Shown piece after piece: positions 37,336 through 49,984 of a DNA stretch of 64,000 nucleotides. A program made the position numbers and the translations under genes. The number at the start of each line of letters is the position of its first letter. Positions within the stretch are counted from its first letter, which is position 1. This DNA is from Archegozetes longisetosus (lineage: Eukaryota; Arthropoda; Arachnida; Sarcoptiformes; Trhypochthoniidae), in contig JAEMBT020000001.1 of the NCBI GenBank assembly GCA_018873245.2, forward strand, positions 4,620,001-4,684,000. Reading direction: 5' to 3'. The notes below the pieces were generated by a model. The model ran no database searches. It was not told the DNA's origin and saw nothing but the letters and a program-made list of their open reading frames with translations.

Positions 37336-39224
37336 GATAATTTCGGTATAGCATTAGTCTATAGGGTGATTTTGTTATAACTAACATCAAAATTTCTGCT
37401 TATGAGCTCGAATCACACCTTAAAATTAGAATTCAATTTAGAGCTATTTCCTTGAATAAAATATAGCAAAAGCTTACAAAGCTTCAAAAGCAAAATATTT
37501 GTATAATTACAAATTGAATATTAATTGCTCACAAACGTTATATTCATATCTAAAAGTTTTTTATTTTGTAGTGAAGTGTTTTATAGTTTAAGAAGCTTCA
37601 AGTACTTAGGAACATTAGTAAAGCTCAACTTTTGCGGTTAATTTTACCGGATTTAAAGTACTCATAAGCGAAAACTTACTTGAGATTATCAAACTGTTCA
37701 CGACATGTTTAAATTAGTGTTACAATAGTCTCAATCCGACCTTAGTTTAAGTCGTTTCGTTGTAAGACTACTGTATTATTCTTAATGAAGATATTCTATA
37801 TGAAGGATAGGATCATCAATGATATGCCTGAGCTTTAAAGGCATCTTTTATTCATATTTTGATTAAATAAATTTGAGCGCGTAGTATAAAATTGATAATA
37901 AATTATCGAAACTTTATATAATAGAAAGTAATTTTGCGACTATTATTAGATTTACATTAATAGTTATCTTCGATATACCAACTTTAATTTTCGATGACTT
38001 AATGATTGATTCGATCAAAAGAAAAATTAAGTTAAATATATAAAGCATTGTTGATTTAATTATTTACTTGATTGAAATTCATATTAAATGAATTGTTTAT
38101 CTCGCGATAGAGTATACGCTCATCTATTATGAGGAAAGTTTACTTTAATGTTCAAAAGTCTGACATATTGATAATTCAGTCATTCATATAATTGTATTTC
38201 TAAGCCTTTGTAATCATCGATTTAATTATTGATATACTCCAAATTCAATTTTACAACTTAATAAATTTGAATCTCAAAGTTTCCAAGGAAAGTGCTAAGA
38301 GAAAGTCTTTAGAAATATATTTACTGTACATGTTGAGTTGTGGATCAGTTAATATGCATAATTGATATACATACTTTCGCTGTACTTATGCAACGCTTAC
38401 ACACATGTAGGACTGAAGGTTTTAAGTTGCGCTTAAGTCTTTAGGTTTTAGGAGAGTATATGTGAAAAAGTTTTTTAACTACTGTGCACATTGTACTGTT
38501 GTAATGGTTTTTATGTAATAGAAATTGATATTGATGACTGTATCATTATATTAATAATTGGTATTAACATAAGTGCATGAACGTGTTAGTGACTGGTATT
38601 GATGTCAATAATCATTAGGATTGGTATCGCAACTTATACTATATTAATGAAATTTTATACTTTTCATAATTGATTGATGTATTGGTTTTAGTATTTGATT
38701 TTCATTTACTTATATTAAATATACGTCTCGAGCATATATTGTCGTGTTTAGTGCTTTTTTCATACTTTTATTGCATACTTACATCGCCAGTCCTCAGACC
38801 AGCGTAAGAAAAATGTTTGATCTTTGAAAAAGTTTAACTCAAAAGTAGGTTAATTGAATTTGCAGTCAATTTCTAACAATAATCATTTTGCAGCAAATTA
38901 ATCAAGTCCAACAAAAGTAAATTTCAAATGAGAATCATTTTCAGCTTATGGGTATTAAATCGACAAAACTTGATTTTAAAAATATTTTTAGATAACTCAG
39001 TGAAATATAAAATGCAAATATTGAACAAGAGATTTTTATCTAGTCAAAATTCAAAAATTGAATAGGTTATCAGATTGATTACAAGAGACTTAGAGCCGAA
39101 TATTAAAAGACATGCATTTAATACAATCAAAATTAGATTTAGTTTCTCTTCTAAATGTAATTAAATGTTATTCACTAATCTCTGGTTTGTACGAGAAAAT
39201 AACTTTAAATAGTACGTTTTGAGA
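37336..39224. other. Intergenic, nothing recognised
   Basis: A+T-rich sequence after FASN. AATAAA at about 37,455 and again near 37,865 could serve as FASN polyadenylation signals, but nothing here fixes the transcript end. Confidence 0.35.
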
Positions 39225-40440
39225 AAAATAACAAACGAGTGTTATGTTCATCGACAGGCATATTATGTATGATATGATAACTATTATTTGGTACATATTC
39301 TGATTGTTTTGCAGAAAATATTACGAAATGCTCCGACAGATATGAAACTATCAGTCACAATTTTAGTCTGACAGGAAAGCAACGACTTCATTTTATCAAG
39401 TTTTTCTCTCAGTAAGAATAATGATTAACTTAAGAATTTGATAAGAAATACTCACATTAAAGAAACCACTTTAATCATAGCGATTCATCAAAAATGATAA
39501 GCAAAGCATAACTAAACTTTGAAAAACTCTAAATTTATTAAACTTAAATATTAAACTTTTGTTCATTAATCACACGAATAATGAGTTTATTTAATTGTTA
39601 GATAATCAAATCCTAAGTAAATATCATTACGACGACTATCGATGTCTGTATTATTGCAAAGAACATTCCACCAGTAATTTATTTTCTTTACTTGTGTCTT
39701 AAGATATTGACTTCGAGTCACTGGAACAGAAATTGCAATCACTCCAGTAAATGGATATAAATTAACTTTGATTTTACTCAAGATAGAAATACGTTTATAA
39801 AAATAACGGATGAAAACTAGATAATTTTAATATTTTTGGTCCATTAATAAAGATTACTATTTTATAAAAGCTATATTGAATGACAGGCATAACTTCCCGT
39901 ACGAAACTAAACACCTTTTTTCGAAGTAGAATTATATAAATCGTTCGCGTTCTTATCACCAATACTACACCACATTTTCAGGATTAGATCTGAAATTATT
40001 ATTTCGTAAATAACAAGCAATATTTTGATGATATAAACTTCTTCCGAGCATTAACTTCACAACACCGATATGTGAACCAAACAATTTTTGAAAATTCAAA
40101 ATCCGATCAAAATAAATTATTGTTACTTATCTTGTTCATTTAATTCAGTTCAATCAGATAAACCATAATTATCGAGTTGATATTTCAAACCTTCAACTTC
40201 AAATGAATATCTTGAGTAAAGTATTTTAGTTGAATTAATACTTTTCGCATTGAATTCATACTTTTTCAAAACTGCTTCTATTTAACGTTTAGCTAATAAT
40301 AACTCATAGTTTAATAGCGTGTGTGCGAATTGTATTTGAGCTGAAATTGATGTGACCCTAACTTTTGTCCCTCAAACCTTTTGAGAACATTTCGAAAGTC
40401 TCGATCTATCGCATAACTATAAGTTATTCAATACTTACAG
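39225..40440 (+). repeat. Low-copy repeat shared with 19,350-19,790
   Basis: ACAAACGAGTGTTATGTTCA (39,231) and TTATTTGGTACATATTC match 19,364 onward; CCTCAAACCTTTTGAGAACA (40,372) matches 19,720. About 0.8 kb (39,540-40,310) is present only here. It is non-coding as far as can be seen. Confidence 0.55.
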
Positions 40441-40797
40441 CAGTTTTACTTTGCTATTACTTTAATTGATCATTATTTAAAGAACTCCGATTGTAGTCAA
40501 AAAAACATCGAAGAGACCTATCGGGTAAAGTTATAACGTTTTCATCAATCAATTTAATGAAAAACCCGAACAAACAACAAAAGCAAATGTGATGTTTGTT
40601 ATTTGCATACAATGAAAATCTCTTATCATAAATGAATGAAAAGACATTCGACATAAAATACAATTGAAAACAATTAATATAAACGTGTACTAAAACTGTA
40701 TTCTATCGTTTCTCTTAAGAAAAGGTAAACTCATTTTGGTGTCCATGTCATCATTAATAAGTGAGTCGCAATAATCTTTAAAAGAAATTTGATAATC

Positions 40798-41316
40798 TCA
40801 GTCCAAACCCATTTGAATGATCACCTGATCAGCCATTTGTTCGATCTGTTGATCACTCGTTGTGTTTGCAATGATTTTGCGTAATATTTCGCACAACTCG
40901 TTATGAGTTATAAACTCGTTGTTATCGATGTCATAGATTTTGAACACAAACTCTAACTTTTCTCTGCGTTTGACTTCTCTGTTCTTTTTCGAATCACCAG
41001 AAGTGGTCCTAAACTTAGCCATAGTTTGGACAAAGTTTTCGAAATGCATTTTGTCTTTTTCTTCGGCATAACTCATGAATACCTCAGTTATTCTACGACC
41101 CAATCGATTGTTTTTAATTGGATTCAAATTTTCTAAATTTTTACGAGATATATGTTCGCTCTTTTCAGACAACAATTCATTGAATCGTTCGTGAAATTGT
41201 TCGACTTGTCCATAAGTAAAACCAGTCTTCAAACTCAATCTCTTATATTTCTCTCCAGTCAGTGTTACCGAAGAAGTTGTGGTCGAAAGTTTCGGAAAAG
41301 TGATCTGATTTGCCAT
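40798..41316 (-). CDS. Calcineurin B homologous protein (CHP-like) EF-hand protein, frame cut in EF-hand 4
   Basis: CHP proteins are small Ca2+-binding cofactors, best known for binding Na+/H+ exchangers at membranes. This single-exon frame gives 172 residues. ETGFSHSQ-like text of CHP1 is matched by KTGFTYGQVEQFHERF (about 31-46). EF-hands 1 and 2 are degenerate, as in the family; EF-hand 3 has the full loop DIDNNEFITHNE. The frame stops at TGA (40,798-40,800) exactly where the loop Gly of EF-hand 4 is expected. The same frame then continues for 35 codons to TAG at 40,690 (DYQISFKDYCDSL, then DTKMSLPFL), matching the CHP C-terminus ISFTEFVKVLE and QKMSIRFL. The N-terminus is MANQ, not the MG of the myristoylated family. 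It may be a nonsense allele, a retrocopy going bad, or a sequence error. Confidence 0.8.
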   Translation of the reverse strand: MANQITFPKLSTTTSSVTLTGEKYKRLSLKTGFTYGQVEQFHERFNELLSEKSEHISRKNLENLNPIKNNRLGRRITEVFMSYAEEKDKMHFENFVQTMAKFRTTSGDSKKNREVKRREKLEFVFKIYDIDNNEFITHNELCEILRKIIANTTSDQQIEQMADQVIIQMGLD

Positions 41317-42014
41317 TAATTTGAATGCTTATGAACACAACTTAATATTGAATAATCAAACTTATACTCAATTTAAATGAAACCAAAATGAACAAAACCT
41401 TACACAATACAAATAACTTAATTGGAAATTATTTTCTGTTAGTGTAATAAAACTGAAAAACTGTTTGCATTAAATGTAAAACTCGAATCAATTATGGAAT
41501 TAACTGAATGACTATCAAAATATTTGTTATTCTATTGTTGAAATTGTGAGACTTTCAATAACTAATAAATTATTTTAGATCTCGCACTTGAAGTATTCGT
41601 TGAGAGACTTTGCAAACAAGTTTGTGAGAGTTTAGCTGAAGATCTATTGAGTAGAAAATGTTTTGCTGACAAAAGAGCAAAACAAAATAATAATAAGTTA
41701 GACATAACTGAAAAATAAGACGATTGTCTCTTAAATATGTACATTAAGAGTAGTAATAAATAAAAATGAAGTAAAACTTGGATTTGGCAAAAATATGAGT
41801 CAATTTAATTTAACTAATATTTACAACTACTTCACAACCTATTCATCAATTTAGGCATTAAACTAATTAATAATCAAATATTAACTAATAATTGTTAAAA
41901 GTGAAGAACAATTGAATTGAAACTGAAACAAAACATCAAAACATCAAAACATCAAAGTTTGGAAAACGTTTTTCAGATTTGAAGAAAATGAGAAATAAGA
42001 GAAGTATTAAGTGA
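41317..42014. other. Spacer between two minus-strand genes
   Basis: No feature recognised apart from the short repeated AAACATC units near 41,930-41,955. Confidence 0.4.
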
Positions 42015-42434
42015 CTAATTATCGTCAAGTTTGGGATTAGACTGAAGCTCCGAGTTGTTTTGTTGTTGCTCTAACATTTTCTCGTAATTAATTTTCCAAA
42101 GCCTTTGTTTTTGTTCATACTCTTTATTGTATTGCTCACTATTAAACTCATACTTAACAAGATTGTGATCTTTTCCAAATCTATATATAGTGACGTCTCC
42201 CAACTGCATGAGTCGGGCGTTCCTGTGAGCACTTGTGGTGTCTTCGACAAAAGCTAATTGTTCAAGTTTTTGTCTGTTATCTCTGTAGTACTTATAGCTG
42301 AAGAGACAGGCGTTCCAGGCCACAAACAAGTAAAGCCATCTCAGTCTTGTGGCCCAAACTCGAGCTGTATCTGCATCTATTGGGTTCATCATTGAGCGGA
42401 TTATACGTCTTGAGTGCCATTTAAACCACCACAT
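42015..42434 (-). CDS. Unrecognised 139-residue single-pass membrane protein
   Basis: An open frame with codon use unlike the surrounding noise (many Trp, Arg and Gln codons) and a clear architecture. It has a basic, Trp-rich N-terminus (MWWFKWHSRRIIRSMM), then DADTARVWATRLRW, one membrane segment (about 33-49, LYLFVAWNACLFSYKYY), and a charged region with a Gln/Asn-rich tail (EQQQNNSELQSN). There is no signal-peptide cleavage motif. The layout of a short basic head, one membrane span and a hydrophilic tail is common among small mitochondrial inner-membrane proteins, but that is only an analogy. The start is the first ATG in the frame. It lies 698 bases upstream of the CHP-like gene on the same strand. 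I do not recognise the family. Confidence 0.7.
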   Translation of the reverse strand: MWWFKWHSRRIIRSMMNPIDADTARVWATRLRWLYLFVAWNACLFSYKYYRDNRQKLEQLAFVEDTTSAHRNARLMQLGDVTIYRFGKDHNLVKYEFNSEQYNKEYEQKQRLWKINYEKMLEQQQNNSELQSNPKLDDN

Positions 42435-44846
42435 GATTTAAAAGTGATATAATTGATTTTAAAATTTAGTTTTAACACTTTTCTATTCAATGTTTCTGTA
42501 ATTTTGTTTTGTTTTGGTCACATGTTTTGCCATTCAATCAAGTTTTAGGTCATGCGCACAAATCACTTTTCTGTCGACCAATTGTATTATTTGAGCGCAA
42601 GTTTTAAAGCCCAATAAAGGTTTTAGACTTTTTTATTTTAAAACTAGTGCTCCACCGATAAAGTTTAGCTTTAATTTGAGCATAATCTTAACAAAAGCTT
42701 ATCGAGTGTTATAGTGATTATTAAGTCTACTGATTAATGTTTGTTCATTTATTTAACTGTTATTTAAGAGTATTTTATACTTATATTCAGACAATAAAAT
42801 AAAACTGAATTATTTGAATCTTTATTATTAAAAAATAAAATAAAATAATATTTCAAATTATTAAATGACTAAAAACTAATGATTTGAATATGACTTATAG
42901 TTTTGTATACTTATAACATTATTTGAAAGCCATTACATAAACTAAACTAGTTTTCAAATATGACCTAATATTTGAAAACCACTTGAAACGCATTTTTGTT
43001 TTTATTGAACTTAACAAACATCTTGAAAAAGATCTCTAAATCAAAAAGATTGTAACACGCACTTATTATTTGAATGCATAATAGCCTTAATTTGTATCTA
43101 TTTGTTAGTTAATTTATTAAGGCTTTTCAGACAAGACTATTCACTTTTGATTACTTTTACTGATATTGTGGACAATTTGATTGAATACAACACGAACTCT
43201 TTGCGAAAGTTATAGATTTCTGCTTTAGTTTTGTATTGTTGTTAGAATTAATGACTCATTTTATACTTTAATTATCACGAAAACTCGTGAAAACTATCAT
43301 AGAGTTTGCTAATTACTTCGGCTTCTGATCATTACCACTATAACAGTTCATCTCTAGATCCCAAGCAAACACACCTTTGCAGAAAATCCAAAACTCAATA
43401 AATTAGTTCAAAATCTCTTCAACTTAACAAAAAGGCTAAAAATATTTCAATTATTTCGTTTTTATGGAAACCACTGTAATTTCATATTTCCTATAATGTA
43501 AGAAATTTTGTGTTTGGTAACTATCAGCTTAAAGAATATAATTGATTTTGTGTCAACAATAATCTATAACTTCGAATATTGTTGACGTATGAAATTAATT
43601 GAATTAGGTTAGATTGGCATCCTTATTAACGCGTGTTTTACTGGATTTTTGATTTTACGTAAGGTTAGGCCAGGTCGAGATCTAATAATAAAAAAAGTCT
43701 CCAACAAGTTTTGATAATTCAATTAGTTTTCTGGAAAATAATGAAATTTTAGCACTTGTTCTAACAAATACTTGTTTGAAGACTTGCTTTTCTCATGTAT
43801 TTTGAAAGTATAAGATTTATTACTGAATGATAATCAAGTTAAATCTGTAGATAAGTGCAAAATAAGCTCAGAATATAAATTAAAGCTAATTACAATTTTT
43901 CTATAAGCTCTTGGTACTAAAAATGCCAATAATGCAATTTTTGATGCTATCGGTTTGGTAAATATGATGTAAATAAACACAGAAGTTAAGAAAGGCTGGA
44001 AATTGAAAATTTCTAGGTTAAATCCTATCTTTATCTTCTATTCAAAGCAATAAAAATATTCAATTAACCTAAACGCTAATCAGTCCTGATTTCAAAAGTA
44101 TGAAAAAGTATAAGATGCTTTTCTTCAGATATGACATCGTTTCCGACACTCAATCAAACAAAATAACAAAGTTTTCTTTTAAGTAATTATAATACAATTT
44201 GAAACTTAGTATGCATTAAATATCAAAATCAAAATTTTAAATTCCGAAAGATCTCAATTTTAGACCTTAATCGTTTATACCTTCAGGTATTCATGTCTTG
44301 GATTAAACTTTTGGACTAAAAGAGCTTTTTCAATAAAACGAGTGGATCTTCAATTTTATTGATTCATAAAACGTTACGCATCTATAACATAATGAACAGA
44401 TTTTATGCAATCAATTAAAAATTTATTACGAAATTCATATCATGTAATTCAAATTACGTGAGATAGGACTAAGTTAATAATTCAAATAAAGAGACCAAAA
44501 ACTAGTTTCAAGTTTAATGTATAGCAATCTCATACGAAGAATGCTACGATTTACTGTTTAGCAAGTTTGCAGACAATCATCGATAGTGAAGGAGTACTTA
44601 TATTCCATAAATCATGCACCTGTATCATGATAATTATTTGGTTTTACATAAAATATATGATAATAATCCTGATTATTAAGTTTATTCATCTTTCAAGTCA
44701 TTTTTTACACCTGTATTCATAATCTTTTAAAATGACAATTTATGAAAGTTATTTTTTTAACTAATCTATTTTCATATATTTTAGACATGGTTTGAAAATT
44801 CGAAAGTTTAAAAATTTATGTGATACTATACGTGATAATTTTCTCC
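42435..44846. other. Intergenic, nothing recognised
   Basis: A+T-rich sequence with no supported gene or bounded repeat. Confidence 0.4.
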
Positions 44847-44854
44847 AATAAGAC

Positions 44855-45135
44855 CACTGGCGAAGCCAGTAGAAACCGAGGATGCACAGGCACTCTAACT
44901 CTTATCTTTCTCTAACTCAAAGGAAAAATAGTATATTCTTGAATATGAAATTTTCTTAATTTGTTATAATTATAAAAGAAAATAAACAATAACCACTTCA
45001 TGATTCAAATTTAAAACTATAAAAAATAGGTTTTGATAAGAAAAATATATCCAATCAAATTGAATATGATTTGTATACCACACCCCGACGTTTCGAACTT
45101 TGTTCCCCCCACTTGAAGTTTCTGGCTTCACCACT
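44855..45135. mobile_element. 281-bp hAT-type MITE
   Basis: The left end CACTGGCGAAGCCAG and the right end reverse-complemented AGTGGTGAAGCCAG form imperfect TIRs of about 14-15 bp, close to the CAGTGG-GAAGCCAG tips seen in many hAT MITEs. The flanks AATAAGAC (44,847-44,854) and AATTAGAC (45,136-45,143) agree at 7 of 8 bases. The interior is A+T-rich and non-coding. Its TIR and target-site mutations suggest an older insertion. Confidence 0.75.
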
Positions 45136-45143
45136 AATTAGAC

Positions 45144-48100
45144 TTTGATTGAACTGTTTATAATAATTGTAACTTTCTGTTGACATTAAAATAATAGGTT
45201 CGGCAGATCACCGATAATAAATGCTAAACTTTTCCTCTTGTATTTCACATAAGAAGTCTAGTGAAAGTCCTTTGGACTTTCCCCAGAAATTCTCTTCTAA
45301 TAGTTAATTAGGTAGGTTTATATTTGAATAACATTTTAGAAATATAAGAAATTTTTAGAGTAAGTTCAGAAAGTTCAAAGAGAATTCAAATGATAATTAT
45401 ATATTAGATAAATAATTTATACACATTTATCATTGAATTGACAGATTTGTGTATTTAGAAACCAGTGTTTAATGTTTCAAATATAATTGAAACCAATGAA
45501 TATAAGAATTATTTCGTTTGTAACCATTTTTCTGACATTTAGTTTAAAATAATTCGTTTTTCGGTGAAATAAATCTTTAAATAAATCAAAATAAAGGCTT
45601 GAATTGTATTTAAAGAGTTTAAACTATGCTATGAAGCGATACATTAATTGGAAAATAAATTTTGATTCGTAATGAGTTCTAATGATTTATGGTTTAACAC
45701 TAAAACTAATTGGATTCACACTGGCATAGATTCTCGAGCCACAACATGATCTAAAAATTAGGTAACAGTTCGAACTTCGAGATGTTGCTCGTATAAATTA
45801 AAGGTCAAACGTTCTATTAACGAGGATTCATATCGTGATCAATCAGTTCCACATTTAAATGTAATCTTAATAAAGAAAAATACACGGATTTCCGATCATT
45901 TTCTAGTGAGAAAACTGACATTCAACTTTTTCTTATCCTATTTATAGTTGAACAATAAATAAAAAAGCGATCATCTCATTTGACATTTAAGTTAATCTAA
46001 ACTAGATTTGAATTATTTTTCAGTTTTTCGTTATTTTGTTTAAAAATATAAGCAAATCATCTGTTTATTGATTATATCTTCGACTTGAATGACATATCCG
46101 TTCGACTGAGTTGAATACCTGGATTTGTTAATGAATTTGATGGCAACTTTGTGTGGGATTTGAGAGCGCCCACAACTCACTGTCAACTGAACAAAATTCT
46201 TCAACTGATAGAACTTTTCTTAACCTTTTAAGTGATTTGTGACTGATTTGGAAGAGTTATAAATTTGAAAAAGGTTTTGAGCGAAAAAAGGGTTAGTCTT
46301 ATAAATGAAATGTTGTGACTTCAATTAAGATTTTTCAGATTCAATTTCATTAATCTTATGATTGATTAGTTGCAATCTTTCTGATTAAGATATGTTTGTA
46401 AACATCGATCAAACTATAAAATTGTGAGTTTTTATTGACTTAATCTAAAACTGAAAGTTTGTATAACTTTTGCAAAAATTTAGAAATCGAGTGAAACGTA
46501 AACAGTTTCGGTCAATAAAACTATTTTTCAAAGAGTAAAAATGACATTTTTTGACCTTTTGAAAGTTCAAAACATTTTAGAGACCAATAACTTCTATTAG
46601 AAATTAAGAAAAAAGTCCCTAAAATATGATATTTTGTTGAATTTATAATTAGTTCTATGCATCAAAACCGATGAAAGGGTTTTATCAAAAGTCTATAAAC
46701 TTATATTTCATTTTTGACAGCTATTAGGAGTCAGAAATGCATTAAACTTAATAATAGTACGTTAGTGTGAAAATTTGAAAATTTTCAATACAAATCGATT
46801 CACTTCAGTATAGATTAGAGGAAATTGAATCTAAAAAAACTTGAATCCTTTATGGCGTGTTTTACCCTAAGGATGATTTCGCTATAACCTCACGGTTAGA
46901 CCTAAATCTACCATCATTTAAAAGAAATGTTATTAAACACGCTCTGAAGAGTTAACTATTTCTCTGAAGACGTGACCGTTTCTAACCTTGACTGACATGA
47001 ACACTAATTCTTTTTTAGGTAACTCTAACTTATGAGGTCTGATATTGAAATTTAATATTTATTGAGAATAAGTTTAACATAACTATTGTATAGTAAGTGT
47101 TGCATTAGTTCTGCCTCACAAATATTACTATTCATCTGATAAGTGCTCTATTGATGCGGTGCCGCACACTTTGCATCTCTTTCATCAGTTCAATATTCAA
47201 TGCATTTATTTGATTATTATTTCTGAAAAATTATCATTTCTTAAGCGTGCGTTTGATGTTCGATATTGTGGTTCACACGTTATATCAATTGTTGTAATGC
47301 TTTTTTGGTCTCATTATCAGTTCGATAGTACATGAAAATAGTTTGCATTCAATCTCAATAAGAAAAGAGTTGAAATCATTAATAATGATGAGCTGAATAG
47401 TGACGAAAGTGGAGCTAAAATTAGTCCGAGATGATCCTGAAAATAGCTGATAATTTTATTAAAACTCGATCCTTGGACAATGCAATAAATTTGATAGTAC
47501 TCGATTCATTGGATGTGATGCGCAAACACTATCTATTGTTACTTTGAATTTTGAAAAAAGTTTTTAACGCCTAAATTTTTTCATTTGAGCTGCACATCTT
47601 TTTATAGAATGAAAAACTTGTAATTCTTACAAAAAATCAGTGTTCTCATTTTATTAATACAAACATGTCAAACTGGGATTAAGGCAATTGCTGAACGCTC
47701 ATCATTTAAGTAATACTTTCAAATGTATGCTCATGTGTGACAATCCAGTTATTCACATTTGTGGTCATTCTTAAACAAACAGGAATATTAGCACAAGTCA
47801 TTCTAAGCTTTTTTTAGGATAGATAACTAATGTTGAAGCATGAAGTCTTTATTTGAAAGCATATACATTTGGAAATTTAATAGTCTACGATAGCGACAAA
47901 AAAGGTTGCTTCTATGTCAACCTCCTTGTAATGCGCATCGAGTTTGCCAAATTTAATGTCATTTTCTTTGATTACTAAAATCAATATTCTATAGGCTTCT
48001 AATATCCGAAGATATTGTAATCTGATAGAAAGTATCTGATGACAACGTATCACTTCTAGATGCCATCAAGGATTATTAAGCTTTTGAGTGTATAGTATAA

Positions 48101-49660
48101 TACATTGTAATACTGACTAGTGCTCAATTTCTACTAATACTGAACTTGTCTGCACGAGACACACTTGAAACTTGAAAAACAAATCTTAAAGCTATGAAAA
48201 TATGTTTTTGTATGCGAAACACTTCACATTACTGAATGATAACAACTGTTTGGCGACTGTTTGCTTGTTAGCACTTGTTTTATGAGTAGAATAACGTATT
48301 TGCTATTGTGTCTTGTCATAAATGTGGTCATTGACACAATTGCTTTAGTATTCCAAATGAGCCTTTTTTAAGCTGACGTTTAGGTTATAAACTCATGACA
48401 TAAGGAAATTCAACAGTTCACACAATAAGTTGAAATTTAACGATAAGTTAATTCCTAAATAAATTTAATGATAAAACTTTCATTACATCAGAACAGTTGT
48501 ATAATAGGTGTCTCAAAAAAGTCAATTTTGAACTCAAAAGACAGAAATGTTTTGTTTTTTAGCCCTCATTTTGCTATAGTTTTATAACTCCATGTCAAAT
48601 TGAAATCTTCATTAAATTATTATCGTTTAATAGTTGAGCGTTTTTTTCTCTGTTACGCCTTTAACTAAAAGTTTACTTAATTATAAAAGATTCAAAAGTG
48701 AGATGGAAAGCAAAAATAAAGTTTTGTATTCATTTTGACAGAAAACCTGAATTTACAAAAGATTTTCTACTTTTTAGTTCAAAAAAGTTCTCTCTGAAGA
48801 AAACAAATAGGAATCAAATTTGTAACTTTATTTTAATGTTTGAGTTGGGTGTGAGTTTGTTCTGGATATCACTTGATAGAAATTTTTACATATAGTGAGC
48901 TACTTTTAACTGTTATTCAAAAAATACTCTCTACTTTTGGTAATCTAAAAAAGTTTTTCATTAAATATGATTCAAGTGATTATCAATTTTACATTACCTC
49001 AAATTCTTCAGAAACACGAACAAATTTTTCAAATAAAAGCAATTAAGGTTTAAAGGAAGCCATAGAAAAAGTTAGAATCAATTTTCGTAGTGATGAAGCC
49101 CCGTTTCAAAGATAAAGAACTAATTATCTGAAATGAATATATGAAATATTGCAATTTAACATTAACTGATTGTAGTGAGAAATTAGATGAGAAAGAAATT
49201 TGTGCATTTTGTCAGTTGTGAAAAGAGAATATTGAGTGCATTTAAAGAGTGCTTATAATACCCAAAAGTGGCACAAATGCGAATAGTGAGAGTTTTTCAT
49301 CAGTTCAATAGAAATAACACATAGAATTAGGACATTAAAGCCTAAACAGCTGTCGGCGATGAAGATGCCAGCAATAAGAAAAATGTTTTAATTCTTTTGC
49401 CACCTCTTTCTAATAGTTCTACAGTATTGGCTTTTGTAAGAGTTTTGGGTGTCGAGCCAGAGAGAAGCCAAGTCACGAAATGTGACTCCTATTTCTTTTT
49501 CATCATTAAACTCAATATATTTATCTCGTAACTGATTTTTATGACTTCGTTTAATCGGTTTCATCTCTTTTTAAGCTGTGTATTGACTTGAAAAAGCACC
49601 TAATAGTAAATATGAAACGTTGGATAGAATATATGATAAACATGTTAGAGATATAAAAAC
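45144..49660. other. Intergenic or intronic desert, nothing recognised
   Basis: About 4.5 kb of A+T-rich DNA with only short chance-like frames. If the candidate exons at 49.9-59.8 kb are real, this is their upstream flank. Confidence 0.4.
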
Positions 49661-49700
49661 ATTCAAAACATTCAAAACGTTCAAAACATTCAAAACATTC
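49661..49700. repeat. 9-bp tandem repeat (ATTCAAAAC)n
   Basis: About 4.4 copies of ATTCAAAAC, one with a G replacing the first A. Confidence 0.9.
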
Positions 49701-49900
49701 TCATCAATTTTATTTGTGGATATCAGAAAAGATGAATGTTTTTGTGAGAGAATCAATGTCAATCATAAGGAATGTGTGTTTTGATAAGAAAGTTGAGCCT
49801 ATTTTTGCTGTGATGTTCATATGCAAACACTATTAGGAATTAATGACTCGCACTGTATTTGGATAACAAGGAGTTATTTATTACTTAAGTTAAGAATACT

Positions 49901-49974
49901 ATGAATACTCTGAAGAGGTATTTTGAATTGCCTCCAACTCCGGCTAATTTTGACTTCTGGGAAGAAGAATGGAG
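49901..49974 (+). CDS. Candidate first coding exon 1a of an unidentified gene
   Basis: ATG, 24 full codons and two bases, then a donor (AG/GTATGG). The peptide starts MNTLKRYFELPPTPANFDFW and continues EEEW, with low-complexity-free, protein-like composition. A stop lies five codons upstream in frame, which supports the ATG. It ends in phase 2, like the candidates at 56.4 and 59.6 kb. No matching second exon is found before 64,000. The family is not recognised. Confidence 0.45.
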
Positions 49975-49984
49975 GTATGGGTTA

